Assembly (NCBI GenBank): GCA_018894105.1
Contig: CM032128.1
Coordinates: forward strand, 16,535,001-16,599,000
Length of the DNA stretch: 64,000 nt
Source: Jacaranda mimosifolia
Taxonomy: Eukaryota > Streptophyta > Magnoliopsida > Lamiales > Bignoniaceae
Direction: 5' to 3'
A program made the position numbers and the translations under genes. Shown here piece by piece: positions 49,523-61,114 of the stretch; the first letter of the stretch is position 1; every line of letters starts with the position of its first letter. The notes beneath the pieces were generated by a model. It saw nothing but the letters and a program-made list of their open reading frames with translations, made no database searches and was not told the DNA's origin.

Positions 49523-51983
49523 TCAAAATCTAGGTACCCAACAAACAAAATGAACATTGTAACAAAATAAGAAAATAATGGTTACCAAATGTTGTGGCCA
49601 AGCAATACTTCTACCAATAGACACTCCACTAGTAGGAGAATCTAAAACAGGCCAAATCAACTCTTCATCCATTTCCACCCCAACATTAACACGAACTTCA
49701 CACCAATTCTTCCCAAGTTCCATTTGCCCAACCTCTTTTAGTGGATCCAAGCTTTCAATGTGGCCAATCGCAACAATTTTTAATGGATCATACATACTCT
49801 TCAAAGAGACACTATTTCCTACCTACAACATTAATGTAAAATTTGTAATTAACTAAGTCACTATTGCTAAATCTATACATGAAACTAATTTTGTTCATGA
49901 CTCATAAATTGGCAGCAAACAAATGACATTCAATATTTGCCCAAAATCCAAATGCGGATAAGTTCAAGATCTAAAAGTGTGAACATAATTTTTTAAAGTA
50001 GTCTTAACTTAAGAGGAATCTTTTTAATGTTTGAGGTTGAATATCTAGCAGTGGCTTTTTGATGAGAGAAAGATGAAGGAACTTGTGGAACATCTGGATA
50101 GGACACCATGTTTTGTAATCTGCATTTGTTCAATTTGAGAAGCTATTCTATTTGTCTATTTTGCTCTTGTATTTTCTTATCTTGCTCATCAGCTCTTTGT
50201 GTTAATTTTTCAAGCTCTTCTTTATAGGCCTTGTTCAAGCGATAACAACCACAATTTCTAGGTTTTCCATCAAATATACCTGATGATGTAATGCTAAATC
50301 CATACATTCTAACTTTCCCCATTTATCTGCTCCAGTAACTTGAGAAAATATGTCATTTGGGCCATAATCTTTTATAGTAGGAGAGAGCTCACTTCTCAAT
50401 TCTTCCATCCTTCACTGCGTAAAAAGTTGAACCAAAAAATTATGAAGATAAAGTTAAATGTATACTATGTATCGAATAATTAGATTATATGAAGGACATC
50501 TTACCAATGAACTTACCACAACTCGGTTTGACGTATTCCCATTTTTAGTATAATATCTTTTAAAGAAATCCACCCTACTTGGTTCGTCATCCATTGAATC
50601 CTTATCAGTCTCTTCATTATTTTCAGCAACCTCTTTTGCTTCATTCTGTAAAAACTTCATATAAATTAGCTAATTCAGGACATAGTAGTTCCATTGATAT
50701 CATTATATGTAAACAAAATAATAACCTCCATTTCTTCTTTAACTTGAGCAAAACTTCTCTTTCCAGTAGTGTGATCCATCATCTTCTTCGCTTTATTTTG
50801 TTTGTTGCGAGAATTTTCTTCCTGAATGAAAATGGCAAATTTAATTAAAAGATTCAACAACATTATAAATAATTTTATTCGATATGAAAAATACAGAAAA
50901 CTTAGTACTCTTGCAGCCGGTGTGTTCCAATAAATTACTAAATTCTTCCATTGATCGGGGAACACCCTTTCATCATTTAAGTCAGGCCTTTTAGCTAAGT
51001 TTGCTTCAAGTGATAAGTCTGGATCAAAGAACTTTGTCTTCACTCTATTTTTCCAACTTTCCCACATTTTTCCCAAGTTCATCTTAGTCCAATGCTCAAA
51101 TCCAAGAGTACCACAACACTTCTCCTATATTATCAAACGTGTATTCATATGTTATTTAATTATTTAATATGATATTAAAAAATAAAGATCAAAAAGTATA
51201 ACATGTAATATTACCTTAATAATGCATATCATATTTTCTTTCACAGATGCTGGCACTTTATGCCAACTTGTTACATCTAGTCGAATCAATTTACCATTTC
51301 TTACTAAAGTACCAAGAAATTTGACAAATCTACTCTTATTTGGACCAATAGGTTGTCCAAACTCATTAAATTGAACCTCTTCTTAATTTCTTGCCATCCA
51401 AACCTTTGACAAATAAGTCTTCCCTCTAGTTTTTCTTTTCTTTTGGATATTATCTGCAAATATTAAATGATCAATTTCTAAAGTAATAGTTAAATAAATT
51501 TATATGCAAAAACTTGATCTTGATAGCTAAAGAAAATAGGTGCGACAATATTAAGAGAAAACTTTCCACTATTCAAGCATGAACCAATATGGAAAATGCC
51601 CAAGGAGATTATTTGGACCTAGTTATTAGCCTAGAATAAAATTAATAATTAGCATATAATAAATGTGACAGAATGAAAAACTCTAAAAATATAAACCTCA
51701 ATCTAGTTTTCATATTTTAACATTTAATGAAGATAACAAAGATACCTGGGTCATCATTGTTCTGCTCATCAAGCATCCCAACCAAGCTCAAATCACATTG
51801 TTGGCTTGATAGCCTAGTCTTCACATTTCGACCACACTTAGTATTTGCCATTACTGTAAAAAGACAATTATTATAAATATTAAATATAAAAAGGACAATT
51901 TTTATTAATTTACAACTAGCATGTGCATAAAATAAATTATTTACCTTATTGGAACCACTCAACAAATAATAATCAAGGAACAC
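49523..51983 (-). pseudogene. CACTA second gene (Transposase_24/TnpA-like), several exons
   Basis: In minus-strand order: 51857-51770 MANTKCGRNVKTR, a start-like exon. About 51400-51230 gives EFGQPIGPNKSRFVKFLGTL, VRNGKLIRLDVTSWHKVP and VKENM. 51082-50905 gives MNLGKMWESWKNRVKTKFF, DERVFPDQWKNLV. About 50820-50735 gives MMDHTTGKRSFAQVKEEM. 50650-50515 gives EPSRVDFFKRYYTKNG, ending at a clean GTAAGT donor. 49804-49600 gives KIVAIGHIESLDP, ELGKNWCEVRVNV. These blocks, in this order, are the plant En/Spm-type Transposase_24 protein (subterminal-repeat binding, by family analogy). The exon structure is inferred from breaks at GT/AG. A stop lies near 51385. I give no gene symbol because the match to TnpA is by type, not by identity. 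Confidence 0.75.
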
Positions 51984-52135
51984 AAAGAGGACAATACAAC
52001 AAATTACCTAGTCTATCTTTAGAGGAAATATATATTAATATATAACACAAATATATAGTTATTAGCTGTCTAGAAAATAATACTTAATGAAATGTTACAT
52101 AGAAAAATGTAGCAGAATAATAACATCTAATTTCT

Positions 52136-55100
52136 TTAAACTGACATAACATTTTCTTCTAAACTATCAACTGGAGTTCCTAGGACCCCGTTGTGAATCC
52201 AAACAACATCTTCATCTAAACTAATTGGCTGCTCCACATAAGTATGACTTTGCAAAATAGTATCTACACCATCTGTCCACAAGTCTTTTCCATCATCAAA
52301 TTTATCTCGAGCTTTAGTTTTTATGACAACATGCCAATCTTTATAATATGGATCTTCCACATAAAACACTTGCTGAACTTGGGATGCTAGAGTAAAAGGC
52401 TCATGGTGGCGCTTTATATTTGAGAAGTTGGTCAAAATAAATCCACCTGCATCTTCTCTTAGTCTCTTGCCCTTTGATACCCAATCACAATCAAATAGCA
52501 CAATCCTCTTGCAACCAGTGTAGTCTAATTCAATTATGTCTTTTAATATCCCATAATACGTCATCTCTTCTAAGATAGGCCTTTGATCCTTTTTGCTTGC
52601 AAAACTTCTTGTTGTAGCATTAACCATTAACCCATTGTTTTGAGTTTTTCTCATTTTCTCTATTTCTTTAGTGTGAAATCGAAATATCTTTTCCCAACAG
52701 GCATCGGCCCCTTTGCAAGGCATACTAGATCACTTGATATAGGGTCATCTTCATTCAAATTTAGTCCATCAACCTGTAACAAACATATAAATATTCAATA
52801 AATAGAATGAAGAAAAACATTACAATTAATTAGTGTTTTAGGAGGATTTGAAAGTTTTTAACCTACATGACTAGTAAACCAAGAAGCAAATGAATGCGCT
52901 TGATTTCATGCTCTCTAATACAGCGTTTCTTATGTCTAACTATGGCTTCATGCCCACTGTAAATTTACTATATTAATTAGTTAAGCAACAAGGTAAAGAT
53001 TTGTCAAAAGGAAATAATCACATCAATTTTTTGAACTTACTCTCTATAAACTTAAATGTCGTCGTAATTAAATAGCACATATCTATGTGTTTTTGTTAAG
53101 GTATTATTATCCAAAATAATAGCCTCTCCTTTCCATAACGAACGTCCAGGCATTGAGAAAATGTCTAAGCCCGGTGCACTTAGCCCATCTCCTTCATCAT
53201 TTCGACTGGGCTGATTGAGTCTTGTTTCAACATAATCATCAAAGTATAAAGAACAAAATGCCAAACATTCCTCTACTACATACCCCACAGCAATTGAGCT
53301 TTCTGGTCAACTTCTATTACGCACATAAGATTTCAAAGTGCTCAAGTACCTATGAGAACAAAATGTCTAAAATAAATCAATTTTTATTTCCAAATATTAT
53401 AAACTAAGAGATATATTACAACATAGTCTATTATCCTAAACAAATTATAATGAGAAAGAAAATATATGAGAAATGATAAAATTAGTAAAAAGGTTACCTT
53501 TCTATTGGATACATCCAACGATAATGTACTGGTCCAGTTAACTTTGCCTCAGTAATCAAATGAATAGTCAAGTGTATTGTGATATCAAAAAAACTTGGAG
53601 GAAATATTTTCTCAAGATGACAAAGAACAATAGCAATCTCTTGCTCCATTCGATCCAAATTAGATTGATAGAGTGTCTTAGAACACAAATCTCTAAAATA
53701 ACAACATAGACGAATTAAATGAGAATGCACTTACTTAGGCAACAATTTACGCAAAGCAATTGGTAGTAGTTGTTGCATCAATATGATACTATCATGACTT
53801 TTAAGGCTGAAAATCTTAATCGGTTTCAAATGCACATACTTTGATACATTTGTAGCATACCCATCAAGAACTTTTACCTTTTTCAAAACCTTACAAAATC
53901 TTTCTTTCTCAACTTTATGTAATACAAAGGAAGATGCTGGTAACCACTCTCGACCAAACTCATCAACAAAGGGCCAAAGTCCTGGTCTTATCCCTATAGT
54001 TTTCACATCCAATCGCGCTTTGTGATTGTCCTTCAATTTATTAGAGTCTAACAATGTGAACAAGACCTTATTACATACATTATTTTTAGTATGCATAACA
54101 TCAAGATTATGGCACAAAAGATTCTTTTCTCAATATGGCAACTCAAACAAAATGCTTCTCTTCTTCCAACCATAAAGTAACTTTAGATCGCCCATTTTTT
54201 TTCCAAATTTGTTGGTGAAGTTCTTTATCTCATCTAATTTCTCAAACCCCATCAAATAAGGATTTATTTTTCTATGCTTTTCTGTGTTATCAAAAGATCC
54301 TTTCTCTTTTCGATAAGGATGATCTTTAGGTAAGAAGATGCGATGACACATGTAACAATATTTAAGAGAATTCTCCAACCTTTTAGAGTTGGTATACTTT
54401 TGACATACCGGGCAAGCATATTTCCCTTTAGTACTCCAACTTGAAATAGCTACAAGGCTTGGAAGGTCACTGATAGTCCATAATAGTGATGCCTGCAATT
54501 GGAGATTCTGTTTAGATGAAACATCATAAGTTTTTACTCCAATATTCCACAATTCTTTTAGCTATTCTATTAATGGATGCAAATATATATCAAGATCATT
54601 GCCTGGTTCACTGGGCCCGGGAATAAGTAGAGACAACATAAAGAATGATTTCCGAATGCAATCTTCTGGTGGCAAATTATATGGCATTAAAATTACGAGC
54701 CATGTACTGTGGACAACATTCATCATTTTAAATGGATTAAAACCATCACATGCCAAACCTAATCGAACATTGCGAGATCTTGTGCAAAGTTTGGATAGTT
54801 GTAATCAAAGGTATGTCAAGCTGGATAATCTATCGAGTGTCTCATGACACTATCTTTGGTGCAATCTTCTTTATGCCACCTCATAAGGGATGCAATTTTA
54901 GAGTTCATAAACAACCTCTGTAACCTCGGCTTTAAAGGAAAGTGCCAGACAACATTCATTGGAACCTTTTTAGGTTCTTTGGGACTTTTAGAAGAAACAC
55001 CAAATCTAGTAGGATTAGATTCTAAATTAGGTGCTGACATTATCCATCATGGTTTATCACATGTATCACATTTGATCTTGCTTTCATTCGGGCCCCAGTA

Positions 55101-55720
55101 TAGCATACAATCAATTCAAAAAGCATCAATTTTCCTATAATTCAATCTCAAATCTCTTTTATCTTTCTAGTCTCATAGTAGTTTTTTGGTAGTTGCACAC
55201 CTGTGGAAATGCTTCCTTTAACAAATCAAGCATCATCTTGGAGGAAGTATCGCTCCAATTTCCAAGGCATTTGATCTGAAGCATTCTCACTATGAAGAAA
55301 AGTTTCAAAAATTTTGTGCATCCAGGATAAAGTTCTTGTCCTGCATCCTCCATAAGCTTGTAAAATTTCTCAACTTCTTCAGAAGGTTTCTCAGCCTCTG
55401 TTCTCGGCATATCTGTTACACAATTAGCTTCTTCTTGGATCCCAAATGCATCATGGAGCATTCCTCATATGTCATCGAATGCATTGAACTCATTATTAAA
55501 TGCATAAGATACTGATCTTCTAGATGTAACCAACTCTCCATGAAATATCCATTCAGTATACCCATCTAAGAATCCTTCCCAAAGCAGATGTCTTTCCACA
55601 ACTTCACATGCTCTACACAATCCATTTTTACATTTTTTGCAAACACAAGATCATTTGATCGTTTGAATTTGCAAATGCGAAATCCAAAAAGAATTACAAT
55701 CTTTTCTGATATTCAATGTT
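52136..55720 (-). pseudogene. CACTA TNP2-type transposase with DUF4218 and DUF4216 regions
   Basis: Minus-strand order follows the family. About 55690-55540: FAKNVKMDCVEHVKLW and YTEWIFHGEL (Transpos_assoc type). 55461: MLHDAFGIQEE, ELYPGCTKFLKLFFIVRML. 55040: PKKVPMNVVWHFPLKPRLQR, SLMRWHKE. 54756: DGFNPFKMMN, ILMPYNLPPEDC, MLSLLIPGPSEPGND. 54552-54130: STKGKYACPVC. 54117: CHNLDVMHTKNNVCNKVL, SHDSIILMQQLLPIALR (DUF4218). 53730: ICHLEKIFPPSFF-like block, GPVHYRWMYPIER. 53288: EECLAFCS, ETRLNQPSRND. 52723-52136: FHTKEIEKMRKTQNNG, LKDIIELDYTG, ASQVQQVFYVEDP (DUF4216). Introns fit GT/AG sites near 53500/53350 and 53037. In-frame stops lie near 55105, 54560, 54128 and 53731, with a frameshift near 52700. 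The protein would cut and paste the element. Confidence 0.88.
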
Positions 55721-56520
55721 AGACCTCGGAAGAGTCATTCATTTCTTGTCTATTTTGATGTTTCAAATAACTTAAGAAGAATGTAAGAACAACAAAAAGA
55801 CCATGTTAATGAGCACATATAGCAACTAACTTTTTGTTATAAAGAAGTACAAATATGCATACACATAATAACTAATATTTTCATTAATTACTTTCTTTGT
55901 AATTTGTTTCGACGTGTGAGGTCATAGAGTCTTCGTTTCACACCTCATCCGGACGAAAAAAGGTCTGGTGAGGTTTCAAACTCTATATGGAACATACAAA
56001 ATCAAATAATTAATGAACATATATTGAATGAATTCTCAAGTACTTTGTTTAAATTTGAATTGTAATAATTTAATATTATATTTATTTTTTTAATAAAATA
56101 TTATATGGTATACACGAGAGTAATTAATAATAGATTTTAACTTGCCATTTGTAAACTAGAATGAGGCGCTTTATGAATTTCATGTTTTGAAATTAAACAA
56201 CTCAAATTTTAGACTTCCACTAACCTCTACTCCAACTAACCAGTTTGTTAGAACTTCTCTCTTAATAGAACACAATTATCAGCAAAAATAATTACAAAGG
56301 AAAAGAATGCAAAAATATCAGTTTGTTGGTAGATGTTGATAGTAGAAATTACAAAGCAATTGTATGCAAAACTACTAGAACATAATTAAGACTATTTAAA
56401 TCAATTTGGAATAGGTAGTAAAGTTGCCCCCCATTTCTCATTTTTAGGGAAAAAACAAAAAGTAAAAGACAAGTACCAAATCTTAAGGAGAAAATTAAGG
56501 AAGCTTAGTAATATAGTTAT

Positions 56521-56683
56521 AATTAAATCATTACATAAATTTATTATTATATTTTAGTATATATAGTTATAATTACACATATTATTTTTATATTAAAATA
56601 TTATTATTTTCTTAAGATAGTTATTTTGACATATATTTAAACATTTTAAATAAAATAATTTTCATAGTATGTAAGTACATCTA
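56521..56683. repeat. AT-rich direct repeat in CACTA, copy 1
   Basis: Near-identical to 57370-57532, starting AATTAAATCATTACATAAAT and running to the CATAGTATGTAA phrase. Offset is 849 bases. Confidence 0.85.
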
Positions 56684-57369
56684 TACGTAATATTTTAATA
56701 TTTGAATAGAATTATTTTTGTAATAAATAATTCTATATACACTTAATATTATAACATATAAATAGAATTATTTTGATAATATAATTATTTGCATGTATGT
56801 TTTAATATTTCATAATGTTATTTTCGTAATATGTTAATTATATTTACACATAATATTTATAATTATTTACATAAAATTATTTTCCTAATGCATAATTATA
56901 TTTGCATAACAATAGCAAGTCATTCATAATAACAAGTTGGAAGTTCTGTTTTGAGTGGGTTCAGGGTCCAGGTTAGTGATCATGTGATCATCTATATATA
57001 ATATTTCTTTTCTATTCAAAAAGCTAGAGTCATTGGTTGTAAGATGCACATGGATGTAGCCCACATGAACCTTGCTACTAAATTAAGCTACATATACATA
57101 CATATATATATATATAGACCCGCTACTAGCTAGCAGCTTTTTAGTTGACTTTAAAGAATGAGTATTATCAATGTTTTATTATTTAAACAAAACTATTTTC
57201 ATAATATATAATTATATTTACATGTTATATTGTATTATTTAAATAAAATTATTTTTTCTTAATATAAGTATTTACATGTATATTTTAATACTTAAATAAA
57301 TTTATTTTCTACAGATATAAGTATATACACATTTATTTTAGTATATATTAAAATTTTAAAATTTTAATT

Positions 57370-57532
57370 AATTAAATCATTACATAAATTCATTATTATA
57401 TTTTAGTATATATAGTTATAATTACACATATTATTTTTATATTAAATTATTATTTTTTTCTTAAGACAGTTATTTTGACATATATTTAAACATTTTAAAT
57501 AAAATTATTTTCATAGTATGTAACTATATCTA
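57370..57532. repeat. AT-rich direct repeat in CACTA, copy 2
   Basis: Second copy of the 56521-56683 repeat, with a few substitutions and a small change in an A/T run. Confidence 0.85.
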
Positions 57533-57980
57533 TATTCTATACATAATTATAACTTTGTGCTAACATACAGTATCTTGTGTAGGTATAGCTAATTCCATAA
57601 AATCATGTAAGGCATATAGAAACTCCAACAAACTATTTTCACCTCCAAGCAAAGCAACATGTAAATTAAAGAGAAAAACCAAAACTTTCTGCTAACATAC
57701 AGTATCTTTGCTTGCTTAAAACAGAGGCAAAACCAAGATTCCAAACCACATTAAGAAGAACCAAATTAAAGCAAATGAATTCTTAACATTAAAATTGCTT
57801 ACCAAAAAGCTCAAGAAACAGATCCCCTGTATTATGAAAAGGAATAAAACATTTGCTTTTTTAGAAAGGTTTACATCCTTCCAACGGTTCCCTGCCATTA
57901 TTCCCTTGTCTAAGTTTATAGCTTGGGTATCTGAATAGACAAACTACTAGAGTGTGGGATTAGAACTGACAGTTAAATAT

Positions 57981-58049
57981 ATGTCAAAATACACAAAAAA
58001 CGTATGTCAAAATACACAAAAAATGTATGTCAAAATACACAAAAACAAG
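57981..58049. repeat. 23-bp minisatellite, three units
   Basis: ATGTCAAAATACACAAAAAA-type units begin at 57981, 58004 and 58027. Confidence 0.9.
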
Positions 58050-59379
58050 CACAGATAGTTAAATATCTTGGATGCCATTTTCACAGCATAAATGGAGCCT
58101 TAATTTGTCCACTCAATTATTTTCTATGCTTATTCCATCTAACAAATGTTGTTGAAAAACTCAGATGGGTGACATCCCATAAGCTTTTAGCAAAGATATC
58201 ATAAAGATGCAGCTAACGTAAGCAATATCAATCCCAGAATAATGAGGATAGATGAGCTCCAGCTAGTGCTAAACAGACATACATGGCTAACTAATTAAGA
58301 GATCTGCAAGAATATACCCTGAAGATAGTAAAAAATAATAAGTAAAATATCCATTTCAATCAAACTCTTCTAATTTAGTTAAAGAATTTCCACCTCTGCT
58401 GCTATTCGATCATCTTTTGATTAAACCAACTTGCTTCCCGACCTCCCATGGCAATTGCTAGCCAATCCACCCAATTGCACTGTTATTGAAATCTAACCCC
58501 TTTAGGTACGAGTTTATGAACAAGGAAAACACACTATGTCATACAGTGATTTAGGCTAACAAAGGCAGAATACATCATTAAGTTTCAAACACATCATTAC
58601 CATGTCCTTGTCAGAATTTTTCTCAATTTCTAAAACAAAGGATATTTTACAAGCAAATTATAGATTTTTAAAAAAAGCTACATAATCACCTTCGTAGAAT
58701 TCACATCCTATTATGTGAGAAAAGAATCATCCCGGGAAGATTATTTCATGAGACAAAAAAATTCAGGAAAGAACGAAATCTCGATTTTTAGTTTTTTCAT
58801 GATGGGTGTAATAAATCAAGCAAAAAACCTCAAAAGCCTCCATATTCTTAACAAGTTTCCAAGTCACAACATAAAACAGAGAAAACTATGTTCCAAAGAA
58901 CAGCACAAAACCTCAAATTTCAGAAATAAAAATTTTGTACTAAACCCATTACCTCCTTGTGGTCTTCCATTTGTCAACATCAGAAGCTTGGAATTTTCTT
59001 GAAAATATAGGCACCTTATTAAATGAAAGTGTTCAATGAAAATCTTATTTTAGCTTTTATACGTATGAGCAACATCGAACCCATAAAATCGAGAAGTGAA
59101 ATTCCATGTCTCTATGGGTGTCTATGTGTGTACGACATGGAGAAAGATTTCATACGAGGAATAGGCATAGAATCAGAGTGAATCACTAATATTGGCTGCA
59201 AAAGTTTTGTGGGAATGGCTAGAGGATTGGGCGATTTGAACTCTTCACAATATCTGGCTGAAGATTAGGGATTTCCCACGTAGTGTGTTGAGAAAGAAAG
59301 TGAGAAAGAGTGATGCTGAAAAGGGGCGCCAAGTAATGGAAAAAATTAGACTTTTCTATGGAAATTAGGCGCCAATCTC

Positions 59380-59404
59380 TTTTTTTTTTTTTTTTTTTTT
59401 TTTT
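59380..59404. repeat. Poly-T run of 25 bases
   Basis: Uninterrupted T run between the GGCGCC words and the right subterminal repeats of the CACTA element. Confidence 0.9.
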
Positions 59405-59409
59405 GAATT

Positions 59410-59733
59410 AGTATTTTACATGTCCTTTTAAGGTGTCATAACAAAATTATAAATATAAAATACAAATAAGACACTTTTTAAAGTGTCCCTATAAGAAGTA
59501 TAAATAAGACACTTTTAAAAATTGTCTCAATAAAAATCTAAAAATTAAATATGATATGACTTCTTGATAAAAATGTCTCCATAAGACATGTTAATAGGGC
59601 ACTCTTAGAAAAGTGTCATAATAAAAAAAATGATTAATTAAGGTATTGGGACATTTTTAATTCAAGTGTCTCAATAGAAAAGTTATTAGGACATATTTTT
59701 TGAGAAGTGTCACTTAAAATGTATCTCCATAGA
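59410..59733. repeat. CACTA right subterminal repeats
   Basis: Repeated AAGTGTCTCAATA, AAGTGTCATAATA and AGACACTTTT words, matching those at the left end in inverse arrangement. Confidence 0.75.
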
Positions 59734-59753
59734 CCTTTTGTATAGTGGTGCCT

Positions 59754-61114
59754 CTATGCCACTAACGCTTAGTGCTTTGAGGGCTTCTAATTTATTCATC
59801 CTATTTTTGTAAATATGTCCAAAGTTTTGCATGTCATAAAATGGCATCTTCTTGGATATCTAATTTTCTTTTACTTTGTTGAATGTGCATCAATGATAAT
59901 TGAGAATCTAAAATGTATAATCCATTGTTTAATGTACCTTGTACAATTAGAGGACCATTCTTCAATGCCTTCAAATTCCCATTAGATATAGAAAAATCAA
60001 ATCCTTTATTATCCAATACGATAATAGAAATAATGTTCTTAACAAGATTGAGTACATAATAGTAAGGATCAAGTACAATAAAGGCGTTCACCAAGTCTAA
60101 CTTGATGACACCCTCGACTGTAGCTGCAACTTTTGCTCCATTGCCTAGGCATAGGATCATATCCCCATCATTGAAACTCTTTCTTCTTTCTATCGTCCGT
60201 AACGGAATATAAAGGTGAGAACCACATACGGTATCAAATACCCATGAGGAAGAATTTACCATTAAATGCACTTCAATAAAGTACATACCCTTCTCAAGGG
60301 TTGCAGGATACTCCTTGCAATTTCTCTTCCAATGGTCTTTCTTGCCATAGTAGAAAAAAGTTGCATCAACTTTGGCCTCTTTTTTCTTCTTGGCTAGGCC
60401 CGAGGCCTTTAATTGTTGCTTTCCCTTAAAGAAAGATCTTTTCTTCCTTTTACCTCCCTTTCTAGTACCCCTAGGGCCTTTAGACTTGGAGATGGAAGTA
60501 AGCATCAAAGGTTTGTCTTTCTTCATTGTCGTCTCTATGGTCACCAATATATTGATCAATTTATTAATCGTCATCTCTTGATTTGACATGTTGAAGTTCA
60601 TAATGAATTGATCAAAGAAGCTAGGCAATGATTGAAGGATCAAATCTACATAGAGCTCGTTGTTTATAACCACATTTAATTGAGCAAGTTTCTTAATGAG
60701 ATCGATCATCTTAAAGCCATGATCATGGACACTTGAGTTTTCATTCATTCTAGTCCTAAAGAGCTGTTTAGATAATGAAAATATTTCATGTCTAGTTTGC
60801 ACACAATACAACTTTTGTAAGTTCATATGTATCTCATTAGCCGATTTTATGTGCTCGTGAGACATTTGGAGCTCATTGGATATAGAAGCCATCATGAGGC
60901 ATTGTGTTTGTAGATCATTATCTACCCATTTCATGAACATTTCACATGCCTCATTATTGGCATCATCGCCTATGGTGTTCGATGGACTTTGAGTAGGCAC
61001 ATAAATCCTCTTTTCAGAATCAAGAATAATCTTGAGGTTTCTAAGCAAATCGTGAAAGTTTGGCCTACTTAGCTTATTAGTTTCCAAAATCGCATTAAGT
61101 GGATTATTAGCCAT
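59754..61114 (-). pseudogene. Copia M gag-protease-pre-integrase, 426-codon open frame
   Basis: ATG at 61114 starts MANNPLNAILETNKLSRPNF, and the frame stays open to 59834, the longest in the window. Capsid region at residues 1-200 (KIILDSEKRIYV, SANEIHMNLQKLYCVQTRHE, VDLILQSLPSFFDQFIMNFN). A basic stretch follows (about 215-250, GTRKGGKRKKRSFFKGKQQL). The zinc knuckle site reads FFYYGKKDHWKRNC, so both leading Cys of C-X2-C are replaced. The protease motif reads SSWVFDTVCGSHLY, with the catalytic D-T-G changed to D-T-V. The pre-integrase part (CLGNGAKVAATVEGVIKLDL, LYILDSQLSLMHIQ) ends at a TGA where family members have the Trp of LWHxRLGH. The remaining 80 bases carry an extra T and run to the CACTA insertion site. 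The frame is open but not functional. Confidence 0.92.

Larger units (their letters stand above)
55721..59380. other. CACTA 5' non-coding part
   Basis: Upstream (minus strand) of the transposase. It is very AT-rich with an internal 163-bp direct repeat and a 23-bp minisatellite. No additional coding region is convincing. The promoter should lie here, probably near the right end; the two GGCGCC words (about 59326 and 59369) are the only GC-rich landmarks. Confidence 0.5.
48509..59750 (-). mobile_element. CACTA (En/Spm) transposon, 11,242 bp, both ends present
   Basis: Left TIR CACTACTAGAAAAAAGG (48509-48525); right TIR, reversed, CACCACTATACAAAAGG (59734-59750), 14 of 17 matching. Both sides are flanked by CCT (48506-48508, 59751-59753), the 3-bp target copy of the superfamily. 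M's integrase reads across the site when the element is removed. Subterminal regions are full of GTGTCTCAATA-type words in both orientations. Two minus-strand genes lie inside: a TNP2-type transposase (52.1-55.7 kb) and a second gene of the plant Transposase_24/TnpA kind (49.5-52.0 kb). The transposase frames have stops, so it is probably not autonomous now. Confidence 0.93.

Noticed and set aside
50579..50848. Plus-strand frames over the CACTA genes (also 49578-49856 and 54599-55140)
   Set aside because: They are shadows of the minus-strand transposase exons, whose motifs are recognisable.
60372..60581. Plus-strand frame opposite copia M gag, and the similar minus frame 23673-23975 opposite K-A gag
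   Set aside because: Antisense shadows of gag. The similarity between them only reflects the similarity of the gag copies.
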